Source: Belliella baltica DSM 15883
GTDB taxonomy: Bacteria; Bacteroidota; Bacteroidia; Cytophagales; Cyclobacteriaceae
Assembly (NCBI RefSeq): GCF_000265405.1
Contig: NC_018010.1
Coordinates: forward strand, 3,493,501 to 3,557,500
Reading direction: 5' to 3'
Length of the DNA: 64,000 nt
Numbering within the stretch: the first letter of the stretch is position 1; the number at the start of each line of letters is the position of its first letter. The position numbers were made by a program, and so were the translations under genes. This document shows positions 36,067-44,312 of the stretch, one piece after another. The notes under the pieces are model-generated. The model saw only the letters and a program-made list of their open reading frames with translations, was not told the DNA's origin and did not search any database.

Positions 36067-36420
36067 ATGCGTCAAATTTTCACCCTTATTATAGCTATTT
36101 CTTTTAGTATAATTGGATGTAGCCCAAAAATCACTCAAACTGGTCAAGCTTCTTATTATCATGACAAATTTCAAGGTAGAACTACTGCAAATGGAGAGAA
36201 ATACAGGAAACATAAACTAACCGCAGCGCATAAAACGCTACCTTTCGGAACAAAAGTCAAAGTGATTAATCAGAATAATGGCAAAGCAGTAAAAGTTCGC
36301 ATCAACGACAGAGGTCCCTTTGTAGGAGGTAGAATTATAGACCTCTCAAAGAAAGCTGCCCGGAGAATTGATATGATTGATGATGGCGTAGTACATGTAA
36401 AAATCAAATACAAAAAATAA
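36067..36420 (+). CDS. rlpA: RlpA-like lipoprotein (DPBB domain, septal ring lytic transglycosylase family)
   Basis: Small outer-membrane lipoprotein of the RlpA family, whose members cleave or bind denuded peptidoglycan at septa. The ATG at 36067 gives [18 protein letters not shown], a clean lipoprotein signal; an upstream TTG at 36025 would bury it. The remaining 100 residues are one double-psi beta-barrel: [19 protein letters not shown] and [19 protein letters not shown], the RlpA signature. There is no SPOR domain, so it is a short form. It is divergent from the sulfatase and 27 bp upstream of the helicase gene. Confidence 0.9.
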   Translation: MRQIFTLIIAISFSIIGCSPKITQTGQASYYHDKFQGRTTANGEKYRKHKLTAAHKTLPFGTKVKVINQNNGKAVKVRINDRGPFVGGRIIDLSKKAARRIDMIDDGVVHVKIKYKK

Positions 36421-36435
36421 TGCAGATGGATTGAT

Positions 36436-36443
36436 TATCTTTG
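36436..36443 (+). promoter_or_regulatory. Candidate -7 promoter box (TATCTTTG) next to the helicase start
   Basis: Exact TAnnTTTG match only 4 nt before the ATG at 36448. If used, transcription would start at or next to the start codon, giving a leaderless or nearly leaderless mRNA. No TTTG stands at the -33 spacing. Confidence 0.3.
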
Positions 36444-36447
36444 CAGC

Positions 36448-37770
36448 ATGATAAATGACACGGAAGCGACCCAAGAAATACTCAATCATCTACAAATAGA
36501 TGCTCTCAATGAAATGCAAATTGACTTCATTGAAAAAGCCAAGCATCACCAAAACCTCATGTTACTTGCTCCAACTGGTTCAGGCAAAACATTAGCCTAT
36601 CTTTTTCCACTTTTAGAAATCCTCCAAGCAGATCTGAGAGCCGTACAGGCTTTGATTATCGTTCCTTCAAGAGAATTGGCAATACAAATCGAGCAAGTTT
36701 TCAAAAGTATGAAGACTCCTTTTAAAGTGAGTACTTGCTATGGGGGGCATGCCATGAAAATCGAACAAAATAGTCTTGGAGAAGGTCCTGCATTGGTAAT
36801 CGGCACACCTGGAAGACTCAAGGATCACATTGAAAAAGAATCTTTTGATCCGAGTTCTATCCAAGTAGTCATCCTTGATGAATTTGATAAATCTTTGCAA
36901 TTGGGATTTCATGATCAAATCAGAAATATTCTTAGACCTTTAACTTCAGATTTAAAATATTTTTTAACCTCAGCAACTAAAATGGATAGACTTCCTGAAT
37001 TTATTCCATTTAGTAACCCTGAAACGGCTAATTTTCTACAAGACGAAAAAGACTCTAAATTAAAACTTAAACTTGTCAATACTCCAAGTATTGAAAAAGC
37101 CGAAACTTTGATGCGATTAGTAGCTGAATTTAACAATGAAGCTTGTATCGTCTTTTGTAATCATCGTGATGCTGTGGACAGAATAAGTACTCTTTTGAAT
37201 GACTATGACTTTCACCATGGAATACTTCATGGAGGAATGGAGCAAATCGATAGAGAAAAAAACCTAATCAAATTCAGATCAGGAGCACATAATTTGCTAA
37301 TCGCAACTGATTTGGCTTCTAGAGGTCTCGATATTCCGGAAATCAAACATGTAGTCCACTATCAACTTCCACCAAAGGTTGAGGCTTTTACCCATAGAAA
37401 TGGTCGTACTGCAAGAATGCATGCTGAAGGTCAAGGATATTTAATATTGGCTAATGATGAGCTGCTTCCTGATTACATTGATAAAGATGTGGAAGAAATC
37501 TACCCATCGCAGAAATTTGTCAGCCCTGACCTACCTGAATACGAATGCTTGTACATCAGTGCAGGTAAAAAAGACAAAATAAGCAAAGGAGACATTGTAG
37601 GGCTTTTAACCAAAAAAGGTGGACTTGAAGGCTCTGACATTGGGGTCATCAGTATCCTAGACTTTTCAGCCTATGTAGCTGTCAAAAGAAATCTTGCAAC
37701 AAAAGTCTTAAAGAAAGTTCATCAAGAGAAATTGAAAAAAATAAAAGTCAAAGTTGCACTTGCAAATTAA
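36448..37770 (+). CDS. DEAD-box RNA helicase of the DbpA-like type
   Basis: ATP-dependent RNA helicase, 440 residues, probably in ribosome assembly or RNA decay. Motif I APTGSGKT (about 45), Ia PSRELAIQ, Ib TPGRL, motif II reads DEFD instead of DEAD (VVILDEFDKSL), motif III SATK, and the second RecA domain has VFCNHRDAV, IATDLASRGLDIP and HRNGRTARM. The last 75 residues resemble the DbpA RNA-binding domain (GKKDKISKGDIVGLL...DIGVISILDFSAYVAV), which binds 23S rRNA hairpin 92 in E. coli DbpA. It follows rlpA closely. The DEFD variant occurs in Bacteroidota homologues. Confidence 0.92.
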   Translation: MINDTEATQEILNHLQIDALNEMQIDFIEKAKHHQNLMLLAPTGSGKTLAYLFPLLEILQADLRAVQALIIVPSRELAIQIEQVFKSMKTPFKVSTCYGGHAMKIEQNSLGEGPALVIGTPGRLKDHIEKESFDPSSIQVVILDEFDKSLQLGFHDQIRNILRPLTSDLKYFLTSATKMDRLPEFIPFSNPETANFLQDEKDSKLKLKLVNTPSIEKAETLMRLVAEFNNEACIVFCNHRDAVDRISTLLNDYDFHHGILHGGMEQIDREKNLIKFRSGAHNLLIATDLASRGLDIPEIKHVVHYQLPPKVEAFTHRNGRTARMHAEGQGYLILANDELLPDYIDKDVEEIYPSQKFVSPDLPEYECLYISAGKKDKISKGDIVGLLTKKGGLEGSDIGVISILDFSAYVAVKRNLATKVLKKVHQEKLKKIKVKVALAN

Positions 37771-37849
37771 TTTCTAGAACTGTAACCTTACTCACAGTTT
37801 TACTGATTTCTATGAAATAACTTTATGAAAGGAACCAAACCATAAAATT

Positions 37850-38239
37850 ATGACCTACTACAATTCAAAAACTATAAAAGCTGAAGCCATCGATGAAGTA
37901 AGAAAGCTAGTTGAGGCCGCTTTAAAAGATGAAGGGTTCGGAATCTTAACTGAAATAGACATTCAAGCCACAATGAAAAAAAAGCTTGATAAAGAATATC
38001 CACCATATTTGATTTTAGGTGCCTGCAATCCTGTTTTTGCTGATAAAGTACTTCAGGAAGAACCGCACATTGGTGTTTTACTTCCTTGTAATGTAATCAT
38101 CAGGGAAATAGGTCAAAAAAAGTATGAAGTATCAGCTATGGATCCGGCAGCAGCAATGTCAGCAGTAAAAAACAAAAATATTGAACCACTAGCTAGTGAA
38201 GTCGGAGAAATGCTAACGAGGATGCTTAGTAAACTTTAA
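37850..38239 (+). CDS. DUF302 domain protein
   Basis: Small cytoplasmic protein of 129 residues with a single DUF302 domain: GFGILTEIDIQATMKKKL, LGACNPVFADKVLQEEPHIG, LLPCNVIIRE and SAMDPAAAMS match the family closely. Function is not established; family members are common in bacteria and often sit near redox or heavy-metal genes, which is not the case here. It is 79 bp after the helicase. The IS1182-type element begins 2-3 bp after its stop codon, so the gene survived the insertion intact but its native terminator is displaced. Confidence 0.9.
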   Translation: MTYYNSKTIKAEAIDEVRKLVEAALKDEGFGILTEIDIQATMKKKLDKEYPPYLILGACNPVFADKVLQEEPHIGVLLPCNVIIREIGQKKYEVSAMDPAAAMSAVKNKNIEPLASEVGEMLTRMLSKL

Positions 38240-38280
38240 AAAAAAGAGGCTGTCTCATAAGTCTCTTTTTAAAAAAAATG

Positions 38281-38314
38281 AAAGGCTACCAAATTTCTCG
38301 GGTAGCCTTTTTCT
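38281..38314 (+). terminator. IS-internal terminator hairpin
   Basis: Stem AAAGGCTACC (38281-38290) with GGTAGCCTTT (38301-38310), 10-nt loop, followed by TTC and T-rich sequence. It lies between the left IS end and the transposase start and probably shields the transposase from read-through. Confidence 0.8.
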
Positions 38315-38343
38315 TGTTTAACTCAAAATTGTTATTTTGAGGT

Positions 38344-39891
38344 ATGCAAAAACAAAACTCAAATATAGTCTTTAAAGACTATGATCACAACCAGTTGATG
38401 CTCCTTCCCCACAATTTGGGTGACCTTCTTCCATCAGAGCATCCCGTCCGTGTAGTCAGCACGGTCGTAGACAAGATAAACATCCAGCCGATCTTTTCGC
38501 AGTACAGCAATATGGGAGCGAGCAGTTACCATCCCCGTATGCTGTTGAAGGTACTAATATACGGTTATCTGGAAAACTGCTATTCCTCCCGTAAGCTTGA
38601 GAAAGCTGTCCGTGAAAATATCGGTTTCATGTGGCTCTCGGGCATGCAGCGACCCGACCATAATACCATCAACCGTTTCCGGGGGGAAAAGCTCCGTGAA
38701 GTGATCCGGGAGATTTTTTCACAGGTAGTGCTCATGCTTTACGACGAAGGGCTTCTGGACATAAAAGACGTTTATACAGACGGGACTAAAATAGAGGCCA
38801 ACGCCAACAGGTACACCTTTGTCTGGGGAAAGGCTGTCAAGAAGAGCAGGGAGAGGATTGCAAAGCAGCTTCAGGAGCTCTGGGATTACGCTGCCGAAAC
38901 GGCAAAGGAAGAACTCGGACAGCCCGAAGAGAAGTTTGAGAATCCCAGTCCCCAAAAAGTACTTGAAACCGTTGAGAAGATCAACACGGCACTACAGGGC
39001 AAAGAAGTTGATCCCAAAGTGAGACAGAAGCTCAGGTATGCAGAGAAAAACTGGCCAGGAAAGCTTGCCGAATATGAACAGAAGGAGGAGACCTTACAGG
39101 AACGCAACAGCTATTCAAAAACTGATGAAGATGCCACTTTTATGCGGATGAAGGAAGATCACATGAAAAACGGGCAGCTTAAACCCGGCTATAACCTTCA
39201 GCTCAGTACCCACGGACACTTTGTGGTCAACTATACCCTGCACCAAAAACCCAACGATACCACCACACTTATCCCACATATGAATGCCTATCGGCAGATG
39301 TACGGAGCTTACCCCGAAACACTGACTGCCGATGCGGGGTACGGAAGCGAGGAAAATTATGCCGCCCTCGAGCAGAACGGTACATCAGCTTATGTAAAGT
39401 ATAATTACTTCCATAAGGAACTCAGAGAAGAAAACAGGAAAAACAGGGAATACAGACTACTTGAAAACCTGTATTACGACAGCCAAAAGGACAGGTATAT
39501 CTGCCCGATGGGACAGCCAATGGAAAGGAACGGTACCAGAACCAGGACAACAGCGACAGGATACAAACAAGAATACGCAAGATATACGGCATCAAAATGT
39601 GTGGGATGTCCTTTGGCTGCTTCCTGCAGGCCGGGAAAGGGAAACAAAACCATTGAAGTCAACAGGGCATTGGAACGGTATAAATCAGAAGCAAAACAAA
39701 AGCTGACCTCTCCCGAGGGAATCCAAAAAAGAAAGCAGCGGGCCACAGACGTCGAACCTGTATTCGGACACCTTAAGCAAAACAAGGGGATGAAGAGGTA
39801 TGTGCTCAGGGGACTGGAAAAGGTGGAAATTGAAACAGGTCTTCATGCAATCGCCCACAACCTTTCCAGAAAGGCAGCAAAAGCAGCATAA
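38344..39891 (+). CDS. IS1182-family transposase
   Basis: DDE transposase of 515 residues, full length and intact. N-terminal DUF772-type domain (YHPRMLLKVLIYGYLENCYS, QRPDHNTINRFRG). The likely catalytic residues are Asp in DVYTDGTKIEANANR, Asp in LTADAGYGSEENY and Glu in VEPVFGHLKQNKGM. A Cys cluster (CVGCPLAASC) sits between the last two. The insertion loop (about 175-260) is helical and charged. Codon use is GC-richer than in neighbouring genes, in line with recent arrival. With intact ends the element may be active. Confidence 0.95.
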   Translation: MQKQNSNIVFKDYDHNQLMLLPHNLGDLLPSEHPVRVVSTVVDKINIQPIFSQYSNMGASSYHPRMLLKVLIYGYLENCYSSRKLEKAVRENIGFMWLSGMQRPDHNTINRFRGEKLREVIREIFSQVVLMLYDEGLLDIKDVYTDGTKIEANANRYTFVWGKAVKKSRERIAKQLQELWDYAAETAKEELGQPEEKFENPSPQKVLETVEKINTALQGKEVDPKVRQKLRYAEKNWPGKLAEYEQKEETLQERNSYSKTDEDATFMRMKEDHMKNGQLKPGYNLQLSTHGHFVVNYTLHQKPNDTTTLIPHMNAYRQMYGAYPETLTADAGYGSEENYAALEQNGTSAYVKYNYFHKELREENRKNREYRLLENLYYDSQKDRYICPMGQPMERNGTRTRTTATGYKQEYARYTASKCVGCPLAASCRPGKGNKTIEVNRALERYKSEAKQKLTSPEGIQKRKQRATDVEPVFGHLKQNKGMKRYVLRGLEKVEIETGLHAIAHNLSRKAAKAA

Positions 39892-40105
39892 TTATCATTT
39901 TCGGGAAGATTTAAATCAAAAATATAAGAGAAACATCACCAAATCAGATAGAGTAATAAACCATGCTTTTTGACTAGAGTTCAAAAAATAAGAAGCCGAT
40001 TTGTTGAAAATCGGCCTCTATTGCTAAAGTAGGCTGTTTTTAAAATTTAAATTTATTCAAATTTACTTTTGAGACAGCCTCTTTTAAACTATATTTTTTT
40101 TTAAA

Positions 40106-41377
40106 TTAGGTAGCAGGAAGAACTTTTGCACTTACTTCACCAAATCCTACTCGAATCCCTTCCTTTTCGCAGTATCCTTTCATAATAACAGTGTCACCGT
40201 CTTCAATAAACTTACGCTCCTCACCATCTTCAAGCGTCAAAGGTTTTGTTCCTTTCCAAGCCAATTCAAGCATAGAACCATAGCTATCTTCGGTAGGTCC
40301 TGAAATAGTCCCTGAGGCATACATATCACCTACATTGATATTACATCCGTTTACAGTGTGGTGTGCTAGCTGCTGTGCAATATTCCAGTACATGTACTTA
40401 TAATTCGAAGTACATACTTTATTTGAATTTTTACCTTCTGGCTGAATATATGCTTCTAGATTAATATCAAATCCATGGTCCTTTTCGCATTGCAAATAAG
40501 GCAATACTTCCGGTTCTTGTTTTGGACCTGCTACTCTAAAAGCATCTAAAGCTTCCAAAGTCACAATCCAAGGAGAAATACTTGAGGCGAAATTTTTTCC
40601 TAAGAACGGCCCCAAAGGCACGTACTCCCAAGCCTGAATGTCTCTCGCTGACCAGTCATTAAAAAGAACAAAGCCAAAAATATAATCTTCCGCATCAGCA
40701 GTGCTGATAGAATCACCCATTTTTGTGGCCTTCCCCGTAATAAAAGCCAATTCCACTTCAAAATCAAGTCTTCTACTAGGCCCAAATTCTGGAGCTTCCA
40801 TATTAGCATCCTTATATTGCCCCTTTGGTCTTTTGATTGGTACGCCTGAAGGAATGATAGACGAAGCCCTACCATGATAACCTACTGGAAGATGTTTCCA
40901 ATTTGGAAGCAATGCATTGTCCGGATCCCTAAACATCGTTCCGACATTTGTAGCATGTTCCTTACTGCTATAAAAATCTGTATAATCACCAATTTTAACA
41001 GGAAGTAGCAGGTTCGCTTCTTTCCTATTGACCATTGCCTTTCCTCTACATTGATGGACTTTCAAATCCTCTTTTTCATCGTTTAGAAGCTCTTGGACGC
41101 GCTCTCTTACCTTCTTGGTTACAGCTTTTCCTAATGCGATAAAATCGTTCAAAGAATCTCTCAAGAAAATATCATTCGGAAGTTGGGTAATGTCAGAGAA
41201 AAAACCCTCGTCATGCAAGACTGAAAGATCAACAATCTTATCCCCTATCGCAATACCTGCACGCGCCGATATTCTTTTGGTTTCGAAGATACCAAAAGGG
41301 AGGTTGTAAATGGTAAAATCTGAGTTTTTAGATACTGGAACCCAACTAACCATGGGCTTATTATTCTGATGAATCAT
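40106..41377 (-). CDS. fahA: Fumarylacetoacetase
   Basis: Last enzyme of tyrosine and homogentisate degradation, hydrolysing fumarylacetoacetate to fumarate and acetoacetate. The ATG at 41377 gives 423 residues, normal length; a TTG two codons earlier is less likely. An N-terminal SH3-like domain (about 15-120) is followed by the FAH domain with PVGYHGRASSIIPSGVPI (catalytic His), DFEVELAFITGKAT (metal Glu residues), FGFVLFNDWSARDIQ (metal Asp) and ASGTISGPTEDSYGSMLELAWKG. No other tyrosine-catabolism gene is in the window. It ends 21 bp from the IS1182-type right end, so its 3' side was reshaped by that insertion. Confidence 0.96.
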   Translation of the reverse strand: MIHQNNKPMVSWVPVSKNSDFTIYNLPFGIFETKRISARAGIAIGDKIVDLSVLHDEGFFSDITQLPNDIFLRDSLNDFIALGKAVTKKVRERVQELLNDEKEDLKVHQCRGKAMVNRKEANLLLPVKIGDYTDFYSSKEHATNVGTMFRDPDNALLPNWKHLPVGYHGRASSIIPSGVPIKRPKGQYKDANMEAPEFGPSRRLDFEVELAFITGKATKMGDSISTADAEDYIFGFVLFNDWSARDIQAWEYVPLGPFLGKNFASSISPWIVTLEALDAFRVAGPKQEPEVLPYLQCEKDHGFDINLEAYIQPEGKNSNKVCTSNYKYMYWNIAQQLAHHTVNGCNINVGDMYASGTISGPTEDSYGSMLELAWKGTKPLTLEDGEERKFIEDGDTVIMKGYCEKEGIRVGFGEVSAKVLPAT

Positions 41378-41399
41378 TATCAAAAATTTGTTTCTCGCG

Positions 41400-41407
41400 C
41401 AAAGTTA
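41400..41407 (-). promoter_or_regulatory. Candidate -7 box of the fumarylacetoacetase gene
   Basis: Minus-strand TAACTTTG matches TAnnTTTG, 22 bp before the ATG at 41377, giving a short leader and supporting that start. No perfect -33 TTTG at the proper spacing is seen. Confidence 0.4.
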
Positions 41408-41516
41408 AGATTTAATACCACAAGTTAAAAAATGAAAGCAATATTCGCCAAAATAACCTAAATAAGCACAATCTTCTGCTTGGCATAATTTACTTAGTAC
41501 AGGTCAAATTCGACTA

Positions 41517-41657
41517 CTAAAAGTTTTTTGATCGATTTCCTTGACAGCGCTTTGAGCAATATTTGACCTCCTCCCAATTTTTTTCCCACTTCTTTCTCCA
41601 AGTAAATGGCCTATTGCATACGCTACAGATTTTGGTTGGCAAATTTTCTTTTTTCAT
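41517..41657 (-). CDS. DUF2256 small zinc-ribbon-like protein
   Basis: A 46-residue protein, from the ATG at 41655-41657 to a TAG at 41517-41519. The sequence contains [20 protein letters not shown], then a [11 protein letters not shown] segment: two cysteine pairs (CxxC and CxxxC) typical of the DUF2256 family, which probably bind zinc. The spacing and the [11 protein letters not shown] core match the family well. It is the last gene of the leftward operon, 30 bp after the MazG-like gene. Function unknown; homologues are often near cryptochrome/photolyase or DUF-type genes in other bacteria. Confidence 0.85.
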   Translation of the reverse strand: MKKENLPTKICSVCNRPFTWRKKWEKNWEEVKYCSKRCQGNRSKNF

Positions 41658-41687
41658 GCACAAAAAACATCAATTTCTAGAAAGAGT

Positions 41688-42035
41688 TTACTTGAGTTTA
41701 TCATTATTTTTATGCCTGTCTTTATCCCTTATATTCTTTTTCTGAAAGTTCTTTTGCAAAGCTTCCGTCAAATCAACTCCAGTTTGATTGGCAAGGCAAA
41801 TCAAAACCCAAAGAACATCTGCCATCTCATCACCCAAGTCTTTTCCTTTATCAGATTCTTTGAAAGATTGCTCGCCATATTTTCTAGACATTATCCTAGC
41901 CAACTCACCCACTTCTTCCATCAATATGGTCATATTGGTCAACTCACTAAAGTACCTTACGCCTATAGTTTTGATCCAATGATCGACATCTTTTTGAGCT
42001 TGAGAGAGGCTTATTTCTTCTCTTTCAATTTTCAT
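41688..42035 (-). CDS. MazG-like nucleotide pyrophosphohydrolase
   Basis: Small all-alpha NTP pyrophosphatase of 115 residues, predicted to hydrolyse non-canonical or excess nucleotides. The MazG metal motif is visible as EEVGELARIMSRKYGE (EExxE) followed by DLGDEMADVLWVLICLANQ (ExxD). Length fits the single-domain MazG-like group. It is 18 bp after dtd and shares its transcript. Together with Dtd this gives the operon a quality-control flavour for nucleotides and aminoacyl-tRNAs. Confidence 0.9.
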   Translation of the reverse strand: MKIEREEISLSQAQKDVDHWIKTIGVRYFSELTNMTILMEEVGELARIMSRKYGEQSFKESDKGKDLGDEMADVLWVLICLANQTGVDLTEALQKNFQKKNIRDKDRHKNNDKLK

Positions 42036-42053
42036 TTTGTACAGGATTTTTTT

Positions 42054-42506
42054 TTAAACTCTATTTTTACTATCTATCGTGATTGTGACTGGTCCATCAT
42101 TGACTAATGCCACCTTCATATCTGCTCCAAACTTACCAGTTTGAATGGTTTTCCCAAGTTCTTTCTCTAAAGTTTGAATGAATTTCTCATACATTGGAAT
42201 AGCGATGTCAGGTTTTGCTGCTTTTATGTAAGATGGCCGGTTTCCTTTCCTTGTACTTGCATGAAGCGTAAATTGTGAAATCAAAAGAATGTCACCATCT
42301 ACATCAAGAAGACTTTTATTCATCACAGCATTTTCATCTGGAAATATTCTTAAGTTAATCACCTTTTTGGTCAACCAATCAATATCCTCTTGATTATCTG
42401 CATCTTCAATACCTAATAAAATCAAAAGACCCTTTTTAATTTTTCCTTTGATAATATTATCTATTTCGACAGTAGCTTCCGAAACTCTTTGAATAACTAT
42501 AATCAT
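42054..42506 (-). CDS. dtd: D-aminoacyl-tRNA deacylase
   Basis: Cytoplasmic enzyme that removes D-amino acids (and Gly mischarged on tRNA-Ala) from tRNA. The 150 residues are the standard length. Signature segments: VIQRVSEATVEID at the N-terminus, SQFTLHASTRKGNRPSYIKAA (the SQxT active-site motif, shown here in part), and KFGADMKVALVNDGPVTITID, with NDGPVT at the cross-subunit Gly-cisPro position. It lies 3 bp after the epimerase-like gene and 18 bp before the MazG-like gene. Confidence 0.95.
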   Translation of the reverse strand: MIIVIQRVSEATVEIDNIIKGKIKKGLLILLGIEDADNQEDIDWLTKKVINLRIFPDENAVMNKSLLDVDGDILLISQFTLHASTRKGNRPSYIKAAKPDIAIPMYEKFIQTLEKELGKTIQTGKFGADMKVALVNDGPVTITIDSKNRV

Positions 42507-42509
42507 ATG

Positions 42510-43226
42510 CTAAAAATCCTGCATTTCTTTGGATGTAATCACTTCTACTTTTACCTGCTTAGGTTCATTTGCATGAAAAATCATAGTTTTGGCAACTTGA
42601 AAATCATGAATTGGACGATACTTTGGTAATATTTTTAGCCAGCTCAAAGGTTTCATGAAAACTTTTGCTATTTCTTCACCTAATCGAAATTCAGACCGGG
42701 AACCCAAGAGTAAGGATGGCTGAAAAAGACCTAAATAACCAAATGAAAGCACTTTTAAATCTTCTTCAGTTTCACCTTTTACTTTATTGTAATATATGGA
42801 AGATTGAGGATCAGCACCAAGCGCACTTACATAAAGCATTCTAGAAGCACCTAAAGATTTACTCCATTTTGCAAACTCAACAACAAAATCATGATCAACT
42901 TGAAAAAACATCTCTTTAGATCCAGCTGATTTTATTGTAGTACCTATGGATGAAAATGCATGAATTTCAGCTTTTGATTCTTTGATAGCTTGTACGATTG
43001 GAAAGTATATCCCACCCAAATCTGCCATTCGTAATTGTTCTTCCCAGTCTAAATTACTCAAATCTTCAAAATCAACTTTCAATTGAATTAGTTTTTCATG
43101 CTTCAAAGCCAAGGTTCTCCTTCCAAGTGAAATAATCAAATCATAAGAAGTATTTTTCAGCAGCTGATGTAACAACTGCATTCCTATCAATCCTGAAGTA
43201 CCAGAAAGTATTGCTATTTTTTTCAT
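42510..43226 (-). CDS. NAD(P)-binding epimerase-like protein (HTATIP2-like)
   Basis: Rossmann-fold protein of 238 residues in the atypical short-chain dehydrogenase group. The N-terminus KKIAILSGTSGLIGMQLLHQLL carries a nucleotide-binding glycine motif in variant form (SGTSGLIG). FSSIGTTIKSAGS and ILYVSALGADPQSSIYYNKVKGETE resemble the HTATIP2/YwnB-type proteins, where Ser and the YxxxK stand for the catalytic residues. Substrate is unknown. It is between DUF1232 and dtd with spacings of 18 and 3 bp. Confidence 0.83.
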   Translation of the reverse strand: MKKIAILSGTSGLIGMQLLHQLLKNTSYDLIISLGRRTLALKHEKLIQLKVDFEDLSNLDWEEQLRMADLGGIYFPIVQAIKESKAEIHAFSSIGTTIKSAGSKEMFFQVDHDFVVEFAKWSKSLGASRMLYVSALGADPQSSIYYNKVKGETEEDLKVLSFGYLGLFQPSLLLGSRSEFRLGEEIAKVFMKPLSWLKILPKYRPIHDFQVAKTMIFHANEPKQVKVEVITSKEMQDF

Positions 43227-43244
43227 AAATCTTAATATTTTGAG

Positions 43245-43676
43245 TTACTTATTTTCACTCGTTTTGATTTGTGATTTTTCCCAAGACAAAAAATCTTCTA
43301 CCTCATTTTTAAGAAGATTGAAGATTGCTATTAAAACGGAAATATCATCTGTGAATCCCAAAAAAGGCATAAAATCTGGAATAATATCCATTGGAATTAC
43401 AAAGTATAATATTCCAAGAACCAAGAGACCTAGCGTTTTTGAAGAAAGTTTGTAGCTACCTGACCGATGTGCTGAGATCATCCGTTTGAAAATTTTAATT
43501 GGCTCAATTGCTTTATTCAATTTGCGATTGTCCCTCAGCGATTTCACTCTAGAAGATGCCTTTTCAAGGAGTTCTTTCAACTTACTGTCTTCACCAGCGA
43601 TCACTTTTGCCTTTTCTAAATATAATTGCTTGGCTTTTTCGTAGAAGTTTACTGACTTTTCTTTGAAAGGAATCAT
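43245..43676 (-). CDS. DUF1232 (YkvA-like) membrane protein
   Basis: Protein of 143 residues with the DUF1232 core SSKTLGLLVLGILYFVIPMDIIPDFMPFLGFTDDISVL, of which the PxDxIPD and DD segments define the family. One or two hydrophobic segments (about 82-125) suggest inner-membrane location. The N-terminal 75 residues are charged and helical. Function is not established. It is 8 bp after the next gene upstream and 18 bp before the epimerase-like gene. Confidence 0.9.
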   Translation of the reverse strand: MIPFKEKSVNFYEKAKQLYLEKAKVIAGEDSKLKELLEKASSRVKSLRDNRKLNKAIEPIKIFKRMISAHRSGSYKLSSKTLGLLVLGILYFVIPMDIIPDFMPFLGFTDDISVLIAIFNLLKNEVEDFLSWEKSQIKTSENK

Positions 43677-43684
43677 AATGTTTT

Positions 43685-44206
43685 CTAAAAGTAAATACGA
43701 ATTTCAGATTTAACTTGTGTTAGGGCAATTTGAATGCCATCATTCTTTTGATCCAAAGAACGCTGAAAGATTCGTTTTGCTAAATCTATTCCTCTAGCTT
43801 CATCATTCATGTCTTGAAAAGAGGAATTGATTAAAGTCACGACACTTTCCACTGCACGTTTGACACTTTCCCAAGTTTCATCAGAGAAATAAACTTGCTG
43901 AGAAAGGTTATGATTAAATTCTTCTCTAACTTCCATTAGCAATTGAGAATGCAAATCTCTCGCTGAAAACTCAGCTTGATTAACTCTTCTAACAAGATTA
44001 TTTGGAGTAATTCGCTCCAATAACAAACAAATTCTCTCACTTGCTTGGAGTCTTATTGGGAGAATTATTTGTGTATTTTGTGTTTTAAGGTCGATCAATA
44101 ATTTTTCTCGTTCTTTACTTAGAAATGAAACTACGGTGATATACATTCCATAAATCACCAAACCTGCTGGCAACACAATTTTTAAAAGATCAGCTACGAA
44201 ATCCAT
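43685..44206 (-). CDS. Hypothetical membrane-anchored protein
   Basis: I do not recognise this 173-residue protein with certainty. It has one N-terminal membrane helix (about 9-30, KIVLPAGLVIYGMYITVVSFL), then a cytoplasmic charged helical domain with LPIRLQASERICLLLERI and VRRVNQAEFSARDLHSQLLMEVREEF. It resembles conserved single-pass Bacteroidota proteins of unknown function. It heads the leftward operon DUF1232-epimerase-dtd-MazG-DUF2256, with tight spacing throughout, so it is expressed with quality-control genes. No catalytic motif is visible. Confidence 0.75.
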   Translation of the reverse strand: MDFVADLLKIVLPAGLVIYGMYITVVSFLSKEREKLLIDLKTQNTQIILPIRLQASERICLLLERITPNNLVRRVNQAEFSARDLHSQLLMEVREEFNHNLSQQVYFSDETWESVKRAVESVVTLINSSFQDMNDEARGIDLAKRIFQRSLDQKNDGIQIALTQVKSEIRIYF

Positions 44207-44257
44207 AAATTTATTTTGATTTAAATGTGAATATCTGAATTTATTAGAGATTTAAAA

Positions 44258-44288
44258 CAAAAAAAGACCATGAATACATCCATGGTCT
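44258..44288 (-). terminator. Rho-independent terminator
   Basis: Stem AGACCATG (44265-44272) with CATGGTCT (44281-44288) and an 8-nt loop; on the minus strand a run of seven T follows. It terminates the small hypothetical gene at 44313-44591. Confidence 0.9.
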
Positions 44289-44312
44289 CAAAATTATAAA
44301 TCTAAAATCTTC

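Larger units (their letters stand above)
38242..40085 (+). mobile_element. IS1182-family insertion sequence
   Basis: Complete element of about 1.84 kb. The terminal inverted repeats are 38242-38262 and 40065-40085, 20 of 21 bp identical, core GAGGCTGTCTCA. One transposase fills it. Both ends carry hairpins just inside the repeat (38281-38310 and 39995-40015), which would block transcription from outside. AAACT occurs at 38231-38235 and at 40086-40090, a possible short target duplication only if the left end is placed earlier. GC content is clearly higher than in flanking genes. Confidence 0.9.

Noticed and set aside
40086..40090. AAACT as a certain target-site duplication of the IS1182-type element
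   Set aside because: The matching AAACT at 38231 does not abut the left inverted repeat at 38242, so the duplication is not supported without other copies.
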